DNA of 19,937 bases from Clostridia bacterium (GTDB lineage: Bacteria > Bacillota > Clostridia > Oscillospirales > Ruminococcaceae): NCBI GenBank assembly GCA_021152595.1, contig JAGKVC010000115.1, forward strand, positions 1-19,937, given 5' to 3'. Both the position numbers and the translations under genes were made by a program. Below the pieces are notes generated by a model. The model was not told the origin of the DNA. It saw nothing but the letters and a program-made list of their open reading frames with translations, and searched no databases. How positions within the stretch are numbered: the first letter of the stretch is position 1; the number at the start of each line of letters is the position of its first letter. This document shows positions 1 to 6,716 of the stretch, piece by piece.

Positions 1-225
1 GAATGGGACTATCCGCTGACCTATCAGGGCGGAAAGCTCGTTTGCAGCGGCAAGGCAAGCAAGACCTATGTTGAATATGCATCGCCGGATGCGGAACCGG
101 ATAAAACCGTGGAATACACCGACGGCAGCGGCGAATTTGTCATGCAGGGTGCCGGTGTTGTATGGAATGACCTGACCGAACACAGCGGCGACGAAATGGT
201 GTTTGCGATCCTGCCGGAGGAATAA
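1..225 (+). CDS. C-terminal fragment of an unidentified protein
   Basis: Reading frame 1 is open from the first base of the window to TAA at 223-225, giving the last 74 residues of a protein whose start lies outside. The fragment is acidic and rich in Gly, Tyr and Trp, begins EWDYPLTYQGGK and ends VFAILPEE. It has no membrane segment, no cysteine cluster and no repeat I can name. A strong intrinsic terminator follows 67 bases downstream, so this is the last gene of its transcription unit. I do not recognise the family. Codon use matches the neighbouring genes, which supports real coding sequence, but function cannot be given. Confidence 0.75.
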   Translation, partial: EWDYPLTYQGGKLVCSGKASKTYVEYASPDAEPDKTVEYTDGSGEFVMQGAGVVWNDLTEHSGDEMVFAILPEE

Positions 226-291
226 CAGGCGGCAGACTGCATGTCTTTCAAAATGCCGATGCTGAATCTGCATATTCAGACCGAAATACAG

Positions 292-340
292 CAAGCCCCG
301 AAACGGTTATGGGATCGTTTCGGGGCTTGATTTTTATTTT
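292..340 (+). terminator. Strong intrinsic terminator after the first gene
   Basis: A perfect 14-bp stem (CAAGCCCCGAAACG at 292-305, its complement at 316-329) encloses a 10-base loop and is followed by the T-rich run TTTTTATTTT at 331-340. It is correctly placed to end transcription of the gene stopping at 225. It also cuts off the LRR coding sequence downstream from any upstream promoter. Confidence 0.9.
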
Positions 341-373
341 GCAATATCCGCTTCCGGATCAGCGTTCAACTGA

Positions 374-547
374 ATTGCAACGGTTGCGATTGCCCTGCCG
401 CCTGCATGCAGAGAGAATGTCACGCTGACAGCACATGCGTATGATGAGGTCACCGTCGGAGATGTTGTCTATGCTGTCTACGAGGATCATGCAGAGGCAA
501 TTGTTCCGAAATACCATCTTGACAAATCACTCGGCGCGGATCCCGAA
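374..547 (+). other. In-frame coding extension upstream of the LRR gene without a start codon
   Basis: The frame of the LRR gene stays open upstream of its first ATG (548) as far as TGA at 371-373. The translated stretch, for example VGDVVYAVYEDHAEAIVPKY, reads as the usual lead-in to a BspA-type LRR domain, so homology very probably starts well before 548. No ATG, GTG or TTG occurs in this extension (only CTG at 395 and 425), and there is no signal peptide and no ribosome binding site. The 5' end of the gene, with its secretion signal and promoter, seems to have been lost. Confidence 0.6.
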
Positions 548-1489
548 ATGCCGGCTGAACTGGTATTTGCCGATGAAGTCGAAGGCGTACCGGTGACGGT
601 AATCCCTTATAATTTCAGCTATTACTTCAAGTCTGATAAAGATAAACTGACAAAAATCACACTGCCGGATTCTGTAAAAACATACGGCTACGCGGCTTTT
701 TACGGCTGCACAGGACTGACGAAAGCTGTTCTGCCGGATGCACTGGAGATCATTGAAGAAGGCGCATTCACAGCAACGGACATGCTGACAGAAATCCACC
801 TCCCTGCAAATGTAAAAGAGATCGGCGCAGGTGCGCTGGCAACCAATTACCTCGCAGACGCCGGCAACTATAAAATCTACCTGGTCGAATCGGAAAATCC
901 GGACCGCTATGACAGCGAGACAAGACTTTCCGCGATCACAGCCGATGCGCAGAATCCGTATTTCACCGCAAAGGACGGCGTCCTTGTGATTCCGAACGGT
1001 GTCACCGATATCGGCGGCGTTTCGGTCGTAAACAATCAGAAGATCACACCTATTGAATTTCCGGAAAGCGTCAAGTCCATCAGCAGCTTTACGGCGCTTC
1101 CGAAGTTGACCTCTGTGATCATCCGCAGCGATGACTGCGAGATCACAGACGGCGCATTCGGCAGTCCAATGGGCTGGGATCCGGACACAGACAAGCCCTT
1201 CTATACCTATAATCCTGACTGCACCATCTACTGCAATGCGGATTCAACGGCGGCAACCTACGCAAAGGAAAAGGGATTCCAGACCGCGCCGCTGCCGGAA
1301 AAGGTCACCGTACCTGAAACAACAACCACCACAACAACCACCTCCAAGACTACTACTTCAACAACAACGAATACAACTTCAACATCCGCAGCGCAGCCGA
1401 CCACGACGACAGTGACAACCACGACAACGACCGCAGCAGTCTCGACAACAGCAGATACCACAACCTCTGCAAGCGTCACCGGAACATAG
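548..1489 (+). CDS. BspA-type leucine-rich-repeat surface protein with Thr-rich tail, probably truncated at both ends
   Basis: Several BspA/LRR_5-type repeats are visible, such as KLTKITLPDSVKTYGYAAF, GLTKAVLPDALEIIEEGAF and MLTEIHLPANVKEIGAGAL. The domain closes with the typical IYCNADSTAATYAKEKGF cap, about residues 225-245 counted from the ATG at 548. Residues 255-313 are a Thr-rich linker. In ruminococcal proteins such linkers usually join a module to a dockerin or other anchoring domain, but here the frame stops directly after the linker. No dockerin-like DxNxDG motif follows in any plus-strand frame. The ATG at 548 has no ribosome binding site and the frame extends upstream without a start codon. 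LRR_5 proteins are normally secreted and bind other proteins or polysaccharide. I infer a decaying or non-expressed gene; the repeat family itself is fairly certain. Confidence 0.7.
   Translation: MPAELVFADEVEGVPVTVIPYNFSYYFKSDKDKLTKITLPDSVKTYGYAAFYGCTGLTKAVLPDALEIIEEGAFTATDMLTEIHLPANVKEIGAGALATNYLADAGNYKIYLVESENPDRYDSETRLSAITADAQNPYFTAKDGVLVIPNGVTDIGGVSVVNNQKITPIEFPESVKSISSFTALPKLTSVIIRSDDCEITDGAFGSPMGWDPDTDKPFYTYNPDCTIYCNADSTAATYAKEKGFQTAPLPEKVTVPETTTTTTTTSKTTTSTTTNTTSTSAAQPTTTTVTTTTTTAAVSTTADTTTSASVTGT
1310..1486 (+). repeat. Low-complexity ACN-codon tract encoding a Thr-rich linker
   Basis: About 60 codons are mostly ACA/ACC/ACG/ACT broken by Ser, Ala and Val codons. Because the codons are mixed, this is not a simple perfect microsatellite, but the triplet periodicity makes it prone to length change by slippage. 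The antisense strand shows a long spurious Val-rich frame here that should be ignored. Confidence 0.8.
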
Positions 1490-1697
1490 AATGCAGGAAA
1501 CTGTCTTTCGGGATCGTTTTGTATGCGCTGCATCAGAAAGCGCGGATTCCGGTCGGAATTTCGTGTCTGTTCAAGATCGCCGAAGTTTCAGACCATGCTT
1601 CATGCGAGACAGTATAGCATATTCTCCCCGAAAAAGCAAGATATCACATGAATATGGCTTTTGTCCGCTCTGTGGATTTTACCATCCGGAAATAATA

Positions 1698-1711
1698 TGA
1701 GAAATTTCTCA
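1698..1711. promoter_or_regulatory. Upstream palindromic operator (O1) of the aldo/keto reductase-tetR operon
   Basis: TGAGAAATTTCTCA is a perfect 14-bp palindrome ending eight bases before the -35 box. The same TGAGA/TCTCA half-sites recur at 1754-1767 on the other side of the promoter. Paired palindromes around a promoter, with a TetR gene in the same operon, suggest they are its binding sites. Confidence 0.7.
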
Positions 1712-1719
1712 CTTTCCTA

Positions 1720-1748
1720 TTGACAATCAGAGGTATTTGTGGTATATT
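1720..1748 (+). promoter_or_regulatory. Consensus sigma-A promoter of the aldo/keto reductase operon
   Basis: TTGACA at 1720-1725 and TATATT at 1743-1748 are separated by exactly 17 bases. Transcription should start near 1755, at the left edge of the second palindrome, so a repressor bound there would block initiation. Confidence 0.85.
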
Positions 1749-1753
1749 AAATA

Positions 1754-1767
1754 TGAGATATTTCTCA
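1754..1767. promoter_or_regulatory. Downstream palindromic operator (O2) over the transcription start
   Basis: TGAGATATTTCTCA has TGAGA/TCTCA half-sites around a TATT centre, differing from O1 at one position. Centre-to-centre distance to O1 is 56 bases. It begins five bases after the -10 box and overlaps the predicted start site. Confidence 0.7.
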
Positions 1768-1791
1768 TGTTTATAGAAAGGCGGCGATCAT

Positions 1792-2730
1792 ATGGAGGTC
1801 CAGGCGGTTATCGGTACGAATTCATGGGGCGGCAGAGCATACGGAAAAGCTGTCAGGGGCAGCTATGTCGAGGACAGCATGATAAGGAAAGCGATGCGCG
1901 AAGCCGGAAAACAGGGACTTACGGTATACGATCTTGCCCGTGACTACGGACTCGGCAAGGCACAAAAGATGTTCGGCGAATTCGCAGAGGAGATCGGCGG
2001 CGATGATCTCATCATCTCTGCAAAATACACACCCTTTACGCATTACAAAAAGAACTGCGTCCGCAGGTCACTGGAAAAAGACCTCGCCGATTTCCGGCGC
2101 AGCTATGTGGATATCTACTGGCTGCACCTGCCGACGGATATCGAACAGCATCTTGCCGAAATCATCGGGCTTTACAATGAGGGAAAGATCCGCAATATCG
2201 GCATTTCAAACTTTGATCTTGCAGAATGCAGGCTTGCAAAGCAGATCCTTGACACGGCAGGGATTCCGCTTTACGGTGTGCAGAATCATTACAGCCTGAT
2301 TTCCCGTGAATGGGAACAGAACGGTCTGCTCAAATGGTGCAGAGAGAACGGCGTCTCATTCTGGGCATGGGCGGTGCTGGAAGAAGGGATGCTCACCGAT
2401 CCGAGAGTCAAAACCAAGTTTTCATTGATGAAATTCTTTCTGAACCGTCAGAAAAGAAAAATGCACAAGCTATACAGTGTGATGATTGCTGTTGCCGACC
2501 GGCACCATATTTCTGTCCCGCAGGTAGCTGAGGCTTACTGTGCATGCAAAGGAATTGTCCCGATCTGCGGCTGCCGGAAGCCGAAACAGGTCGCGGAGCT
2601 GGCAGAAGCGGTCAGGATCAGACTCACACCGGAAGAGATCCGCCGCCTTGAAGCAGCGGCAGACTGTTCCGGTGCAAAGGTACTCGGACACGATCTCTTC
2701 CGATTCGCTGTATTGAAAAAAAGGAACTGA
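1792..2730 (+). CDS. Aldo/keto reductase family oxidoreductase
   Basis: The 312-residue protein has the usual length of a single-domain (beta/alpha)8 aldo/keto reductase, a cytoplasmic NAD(P)H-dependent enzyme class acting on aldehydes and ketones. The catalytic tetrad is recognisable as D47, Y52 (in RDYGLGKA), K78 (in IISAKY) and H112 (in YVDIYWLHLP). Further family signatures are GKIRNIGISNF (131-141, with N140), VQNHYSLI (163-170) and the C-terminal cofactor-binding stretch around ICGCRKPKQVAELAEA. The ATG at 1792 follows AAAGGCGG at good spacing. It is the first gene of an operon with tetR, whose ATG starts one base after this stop codon, and a hydrolase. The repressor-controlled setting suggests an inducible detoxification or small-molecule conversion role; the substrate cannot be read from sequence. 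Confidence 0.9.
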   Translation: MEVQAVIGTNSWGGRAYGKAVRGSYVEDSMIRKAMREAGKQGLTVYDLARDYGLGKAQKMFGEFAEEIGGDDLIISAKYTPFTHYKKNCVRRSLEKDLADFRRSYVDIYWLHLPTDIEQHLAEIIGLYNEGKIRNIGISNFDLAECRLAKQILDTAGIPLYGVQNHYSLISREWEQNGLLKWCRENGVSFWAWAVLEEGMLTDPRVKTKFSLMKFFLNRQKRKMHKLYSVMIAVADRHHISVPQVAEAYCACKGIVPICGCRKPKQVAELAEAVRIRLTPEEIRRLEAAADCSGAKVLGHDLFRFAVLKKRN

Positions 2731-2731
2731 C

Positions 2732-3346
2732 ATGGAAAACAAAGCAAAACCTGTGCAGGCGCGGTCGCAGAAGACAAGAGAAAATCTGCTGAAAGCGGCG
2801 CTTGCGATGTATGAGAAAAAAGGCTATCACAAAACAACTGTGGATGATATCGCGGCAGAAGCAGGCGTTTCCACGGGAATCGCCTACCGGTATTTCCGGA
2901 ACAAGAAGGATCTGCTCCTCTCGGTCATATCATACGGCGCAGATCATATCGGCAGCATCGCGCAGATTGACACAACGGATCTCCCTGCTGAGATCATGGA
3001 TATCCGGCAATATCTGACCGCCCTGCTGAAAGCCTTTGAGGTATTCCATATCAAATACCGTGATATTCACGAGGAGCTTGAGGGCTTGCAGCATACGGAT
3101 GAAGATGTCAGAAAGCTGTACAGCGGCATAACCGATGAGAAGATGAAAATGACCGCATCGAGACTGGCGGCATTCCTGCACGATGATACCAATATCCGCG
3201 AAAAGGCGTATGCGGCGACAGGAATTCTGGAGCAGCACTGCCACATGATGATGAACAATGCGCTTTACGGACTGAATGCAGATGTGATGCGTGATCTGGC
3301 AGTGCAGGCTGTGCTGTGTATTCTGAAAGGAGAAGAATCAAAATGA
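2732..3346 (+). CDS. TetR/AcrR-family transcriptional repressor of module 1
   Basis: The 204-residue protein has a classic N-terminal TetR DNA-binding domain: a basic start (ARSQKTRENLLKAALAMYEKKG), then TTVDDIAAEAGVSTGIAYRYF with the recognition helix, then NKKDLL. The rest is the helical ligand/dimerisation domain, which is not conserved enough to name an inducer. AAGGA precedes the ATG by six bases. It lies second in its operon, one base after the aldo/keto reductase stop and overlapping the hydrolase start by ATGA. The paired TGAGA/TCTCA palindromes around the operon promoter are the likely target, so the protein should repress itself together with both enzymes. Confidence 0.93.
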   Translation: MENKAKPVQARSQKTRENLLKAALAMYEKKGYHKTTVDDIAAEAGVSTGIAYRYFRNKKDLLLSVISYGADHIGSIAQIDTTDLPAEIMDIRQYLTALLKAFEVFHIKYRDIHEELEGLQHTDEDVRKLYSGITDEKMKMTASRLAAFLHDDTNIREKAYAATGILEQHCHMMMNNALYGLNADVMRDLAVQAVLCILKGEESK

Positions 3347-4266
3347 AACGTGAATATTTTGATACGGAGAAAGACGGCTTTTACGGCGCGTATTTCAAAA
3401 ATCCGAAAACCAGCAGCAAGGGTGTCATCCTGATGTTCGGCGACAAAATAGACGATCTCATGGTAAAAATGGGTGTCAAATGGCTTCACAGGAACGGTTG
3501 CAATGTCCTGACAATGGCGTCCGACACAAAAGACTACGCCTACCACGATTATCCGATCGAAAGCTATGAAAAAGCAATCGCCGTACTGAAAGACAAGGGC
3601 AATGTCCGGTTTGGCGTATTCGGTGCATCTACGACAGGAATGATGGCGCTTGCGGCGGCATCGTTCATACCGGATATCACGCTCACGGTCGCGCTTTCAC
3701 CGTCCGATTTTATCATGGAAGGCTTCTACCGTGACGGACTAGACGGCGCAAGAGAACGTCCGGGCGATCATGAATCCACGCTCTCCTACAGGGGAGAAAG
3801 CCTGCCGTATCTGCCGTATGCCTACCGCCATCCCGAATACTGGCAGAAGCTCAGCGAAGAAGCGAAACGCAGAGGCGATATGGCTGCTGCAAGAGATATG
3901 TTCGATCTTTCGGAGCAGCGCTGCCCCCTGACCGAGGAAATGAAAATCAAGGTTGAACGGATCAAAGGTGATCTGGTTCTGATCGGCGCGCAGGACGATT
4001 CCTTATGGGATACCTGCCGCTACATCGACAGAATGACCGAACGGATCAAAGCTGCTCCGCATACATGCCGTGTTGCAAAGCTCACCTATGAATACGGCTC
4101 ACATTTCGTATTTCCGCAATCGATGCTTGAAACCGTATTGCCGTTCGGTTCGTCATTCCTGCTGCGTTTTACATTCAGGACACTGAAGGAGCATCCGCAG
4201 ACCTGCAAACAGACACGCATCGACATTGACAGAAGGCTTCGCAAAATCATTCAGGGATGGCGGTAA
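3343..4266 (+). CDS. Alpha/beta-hydrolase, acyl-CoA thioesterase/BAAT C-terminal-like
   Basis: The ATG at 3343 overlaps the tetR stop (ATGA) and is preceded by AAAGGAGA, so it is preferred over the in-frame upstream ATG at 3316. The 307-residue product has no signal peptide. A nucleophile elbow GVFGASTTG places the serine at residue 96, GAQDDSLWDT supplies a likely acid (D218 or D219), and YEYGSHF supplies H254. This triad spacing and the GxxDxxW segment match the acyl-CoA thioester hydrolase/bile acid-CoA:amino acid N-acyltransferase C-terminal fold (PF08840-like). The order of reductase, repressor and hydrolase suggests one inducible pathway for a carbonyl- or ester-bearing compound. Substrate unknown; family assignment is moderate, hydrolase fold is strong. 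Confidence 0.8.
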   Translation: MKREYFDTEKDGFYGAYFKNPKTSSKGVILMFGDKIDDLMVKMGVKWLHRNGCNVLTMASDTKDYAYHDYPIESYEKAIAVLKDKGNVRFGVFGASTTGMMALAAASFIPDITLTVALSPSDFIMEGFYRDGLDGARERPGDHESTLSYRGESLPYLPYAYRHPEYWQKLSEEAKRRGDMAAARDMFDLSEQRCPLTEEMKIKVERIKGDLVLIGAQDDSLWDTCRYIDRMTERIKAAPHTCRVAKLTYEYGSHFVFPQSMLETVLPFGSSFLLRFTFRTLKEHPQTCKQTRIDIDRRLRKIIQGWR

Positions 4267-4402
4267 CAGCGCATGTTCCTCTGCGCATCGAAGAACCTGA
4301 TGAACCTTGTCATAGATCATTGCAATGCCCTGTTTGCCGAGCGCTTCAAGTGCCGCACCAAGCCCCTCAGAGCCGTCCGAGCCTGCGGAACGGAAAACTA
4401 AC
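4267..4402 (-). other. Possible relic of a minus-strand gene
   Basis: On the minus strand this gap reads as an uninterrupted, natural-looking protein segment, for example SDGSEGLGAALEALGKQGIA followed by MIYDKVHQVLRCAEEH, with the codon choices of the neighbouring genes. It has no start codon with a ribosome binding site and runs without stop into the 3' end of the plus-strand hydrolase gene. It may be the eroded end of a deleted gene or chance openness in G+C-richer DNA. I cannot name it. Confidence 0.3.
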
Positions 4403-4417
4403 CGGTTGAAATGCCAA

Positions 4418-4444
4418 AGGCTCAGGAAGCAATATCCTGAGCCT
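4418..4444 (-). terminator. Hairpin between convergent genes
   Basis: AGGCTCAGGA (4418-4427) pairs perfectly with TCCTGAGCCT (4435-4444) around a 7-base loop. It lies just beyond the stop of the minus-strand hydrolase gene and also ends the plus-strand module 1. T-tracts are weak on both sides (TTTGGCATTT on the minus strand), so it is a terminator of moderate strength and probably bidirectional. Confidence 0.65.
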
Positions 4445-4458
4445 CTTACTGAATAGAT

Positions 4459-5433
4459 TCAATCATTCTTCTCAATATCCTGCCAATTTGAATTATGCAG
4501 TATCTCTGCATCATCACCGACAAAAACCTTTGCGGCTTCCTCATCACCGCAAAGCTGATACAGCATCCAGGCGGTCATATACCCATCGGAACGAACAAGC
4601 ATATCCTCATGCTCTGCGCCTGTGGCTCTTGCCCGAACTTTCTCCACATCATCAGAAATACTGTTATAATTCGTGATAACTGCTTCGAGAGGACATACAC
4701 CCGCAAAATCCTTCGTAATATCTGTAACACCTGCATCATCTGTTTTTCCTGTCCCCGAAGTCATAAAATACGGTATCGTGACCTTGCTCACATCATAGTC
4801 CCAACCCATATTATGTGCAAGGAAAGGATAAGCTGCACTGCCTGTGAATATCGTCTTATACAGCTTTCCGTTATCAAAATTCGTAACTGCACACAGCGCT
4901 CCGGCACCGCCTTGTGAATATCCCATGATACCGATATTATTTTTGTCGATCTTGCCGTACAATTCGCTGTCAGCACCGATATTCAGGATAAATTCAAGTG
5001 TTTCCGATGCTGTTTCGCCTGTGCCGGACTGCGGATCATCGTTACCAACCACAATAAATCCCCATGAAGCGATCCTGTCAAGCACAGCCATATAATTTCT
5101 TGCCCGTGTCCCGCTTGCATTAACGGAAACGATCATCGGATATGTTTGATTGCTGTCTGCAAGCTCCGCAGGATAAAACACCCTGATTGTGTCGATCCTG
5201 CTGTTATCGCTCTTGAATTCAGTGCAGACAGTCTCAAAGCTGCCCCTGCCGGAATACTTCTTTTCCAGCACAGCATCTGTCTTGAAATCATCGAAATAGT
5301 TATTATCGTACCAAGGGCGGCGCTCGTGTATCTTGCCTTTGATGAAGAATATCAGTCCAACAGAGAAAAGAATCAGCAGAATGATACCGATGATCTTCAA
5401 CACCTTATGCCCCCGTTTCGTTTCAGTTTTCAT
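4459..5433 (-). CDS. Membrane-anchored alpha/beta-hydrolase (cutinase/chlorophyllase-like)
   Basis: The chosen start is the ATG at 5433, which has GAGGAG nine bases upstream and is followed at once by a positively charged stretch and a membrane segment. The longer frame to 5493 lies inside the upstream gene and lacks such a site. In the 324-residue product, residues 11-31 form one hydrophobic anchor, so the catalytic part faces outside. The elbow GIMGYSQGGAGAL puts the nucleophile at S173, GAEHEDM gives H275, and D232 or D233 is a plausible acid. VSVNASGTRARNYMAVLDRIASWGF resembles the cutinase/PAF-acetylhydrolase-like group that attacks extracellular esters. It follows the pectinacetylesterase-like gene by 13 bases in one operon, which suggests joint de-esterification of plant or surface polymers. 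Exact substrate is not known. Confidence 0.82.
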   Translation of the reverse strand: MKTETKRGHKVLKIIGIILLILFSVGLIFFIKGKIHERRPWYDNNYFDDFKTDAVLEKKYSGRGSFETVCTEFKSDNSRIDTIRVFYPAELADSNQTYPMIVSVNASGTRARNYMAVLDRIASWGFIVVGNDDPQSGTGETASETLEFILNIGADSELYGKIDKNNIGIMGYSQGGAGALCAVTNFDNGKLYKTIFTGSAAYPFLAHNMGWDYDVSKVTIPYFMTSGTGKTDDAGVTDITKDFAGVCPLEAVITNYNSISDDVEKVRARATGAEHEDMLVRSDGYMTAWMLYQLCGDEEAAKVFVGDDAEILHNSNWQDIEKND

Positions 5434-5446
5434 GTTTGACTTCTCC

Positions 5447-6571
5447 TCAAAATGTTTTATCAAGCAGCACCAGTCCGTAGTTCTTGACATCACCGTTCAC
5501 AGCATCAAATATCCATTCACCGACACTTCGATCATTTCCGAGCTTGTCAAATACATTCGCAGAGATGATCGTATGCTGGGTATTATGGGTTTCTGCATCT
5601 TCTCCGCAGCTCCAGATATAAATGCCTACATCGGGGATATTCGTCTGCAAGCCGTTTACCATTTCTTTCAGATCACGCTGGAAGTGATCACCAAGCTCTT
5701 TGGTCTTATCCATTTTTCCGCTGTCGATATAGGACTGATACTGCATCAGGGTATCATCACGGTAGGAGCAGTCAAAGAGTATTTTCACGCTGTCACCACG
5801 CTTTTCGTGGAGTGCGGTCAGACTGTCAAGAACAAGGTTGTTTGTGGTCAGTCTGTCCGATATTTCAGTCGGAGCTTTCCACAGATCCACAGCCGTTTCG
5901 TGCCAGCCGTCATAAAGCAGGAGCGAGCTGTCAACACAGACGGTCACATTTTCAGCGCTGGGAAAACGGTCGATCACATCGTCAGCCAGCAGGGAAGTCG
6001 CAAATCCGCCTGCTGAAAAGCCTGTTACAAGCAGCGTGTCAGGCTCTCCGATATACTGCTTGACCTGTTCCACATAAGCGGAATAATTGTTGTACCCTGT
6101 GTGATACACAGTCTTTTTGCCCTCATAAGTTCCCGTGCCTGCGTGAAAATCGCCGGTCGCATAGGGAATCACGATAAAGCTCCAGTCCTTAAACGGATTC
6201 TCCTCCGCTGTGCTGCCGATACCGCCCTGTGCGACAAAGTCCTGAGCTGTCATATTGGTCGCATAGAATTCTTTGCCACCCTCGGAAGTCTCAGGGGTGA
6301 TGCTCACACCGCCGCCGAAGAAATACACAACGACTTTGTTTTCCGTACCCTTGCGGAAGATACCGTGCCATTCGCTGCCGCCCGAGGACTTTGCACCGTC
6401 AACATCAACCTCATACCACTTGCCGATCTCAGGCTCACCCTTGAGCTTCGGGAATGTTTTGAGAAATGTCAGCTTCAGAAGAATAAAAATGCCTATTGCG
6501 ATCACGAAAAAGATAATGCCGATGATGATAAGCAGCTTTTTCAGTCTGCTTTTCGGTTTTACGTTCTCCAT
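5447..6571 (-). CDS. Membrane-anchored pectinacetylesterase/Notum-family hydrolase
   Basis: The 374-residue protein starts with KSRLKK and a hydrophobic anchor at about residues 12-32, placing the enzyme outside. Signatures of the pectinacetylesterase family (PF03283) follow in order: the oxyanion segment VVYFFGGGVS (81-90), IPYATGDFHAG (135-145), HTGYNN (157-162), the nucleophile elbow VTGFSAGG with S186, the acid region SYRDD (D272/D273), and a terminal ETHNTQHTI with H329 or H333 as catalytic His. This family removes acetyl or acyl esters from polysaccharides or proteins. GAGGAGGAG lies five bases before the ATG. It is the first gene of a two-gene operon whose promoter is shared with, and operator-linked to, the divergent tetR. 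Confidence 0.85.
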   Translation of the reverse strand: MENVKPKSRLKKLLIIIGIIFFVIAIGIFILLKLTFLKTFPKLKGEPEIGKWYEVDVDGAKSSGGSEWHGIFRKGTENKVVVYFFGGGVSITPETSEGGKEFYATNMTAQDFVAQGGIGSTAEENPFKDWSFIVIPYATGDFHAGTGTYEGKKTVYHTGYNNYSAYVEQVKQYIGEPDTLLVTGFSAGGFATSLLADDVIDRFPSAENVTVCVDSSLLLYDGWHETAVDLWKAPTEISDRLTTNNLVLDSLTALHEKRGDSVKILFDCSYRDDTLMQYQSYIDSGKMDKTKELGDHFQRDLKEMVNGLQTNIPDVGIYIWSCGEDAETHNTQHTIISANVFDKLGNDRSVGEWIFDAVNGDVKNYGLVLLDKTF

Positions 6572-6596
6572 GACTACTCCTCCTCAATCTCACGGC

Positions 6597-6625
6597 TTGA
6601 CAAAATCACTTTTCTATGATACTAT
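6597..6625 (+). promoter_or_regulatory. Promoter for the module 2 tetR gene
   Basis: TTGACA at 6597-6602 is 17 bases from TACTAT at 6620-6625; a perfect TATAAT also lies at 6623-6628 but with a 20-base gap. Either -10 falls inside the palindrome at 6615-6634 that also holds the -10 box of the opposing promoter. Confidence 0.7.
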
Positions 6626-6634
6626 AATATCATA
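6615..6634. promoter_or_regulatory. Operator over both -10 boxes of the divergent module 2 promoters
   Basis: TATGATA (6615-6621) and TATCATA (6628-6634) form an inverted repeat around CTATAA. It shares ATGATACTAT with the stronger palindrome at 6666, exactly 50 bases away in the same orientation, about five helical turns. One repressor bound here would cover the -10 region of both promoters. Confidence 0.7.
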
Positions 6635-6652
6635 AAACGGCTGCAAAGTCAA
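6624..6652 (-). promoter_or_regulatory. Promoter of the pectinacetylesterase-hydrolase operon
   Basis: On the minus strand TTGACT (6652-6647) is followed after 17 bases by TATTAT (6629-6624). The predicted start is near 6617, leaving a leader of about 45 bases before the ATG at 6571. Confidence 0.8.
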
Positions 6653-6665
6653 TAAAATCTGGAAA

Positions 6666-6693
6666 ATGATACTATTTGGCAAAATAGTATCAT
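6666..6693. promoter_or_regulatory. Long perfect palindromic operator upstream of the module 2 tetR
   Basis: ATGATACTATTT (6666-6677) and AAATAGTATCAT (6682-6693) are perfect 12-bp arms around GGCA. It lies in the tetR leader, 23 bases before its ATG and 14 bases upstream of the -35 box of the opposing operon. Its half-site matches the palindrome at 6615-6634, so both are probably bound by the adjacent TetR. Confidence 0.8.
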
Positions 6694-6716
6694 CGAGCAG
6701 AAAGGAAAAGTGGAAA

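Larger units (their letters stand above)
1490..1791. other. 302-base intergenic region carrying the promoter and operators of the aldo/keto reductase operon
   Basis: The first 200 bases (1490-1697) hold no convincing gene, hairpin terminator or repeat beyond a weak ATTCCG-GT-CGGAAT palindrome near 1547-1560. The last 100 bases hold the promoter and two palindromes listed separately. No T-tailed hairpin follows the LRR gene. Confidence 0.7.

Noticed and set aside
1131..1533. Alternative frames over the Thr-rich linker (Arg/Gln-rich plus-strand and Val-rich minus-strand frames)
   Set aside because: They are shadows of the ACN codon tract; the Thr frame continues the LRR protein and the others have no start signals or recognisable sequence.
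1640..1697. Short frame ending CPLCGFYHPEII that resembles a zinc-ribbon fragment
   Set aside because: A single CxxC in an unsupported short frame just before a promoter is most likely chance.
5333..6619. Long plus-strand frames opposite the two esterase genes
   Set aside because: Antisense to genes with clear hydrolase motifs and ribosome binding sites; their translations show no domain.
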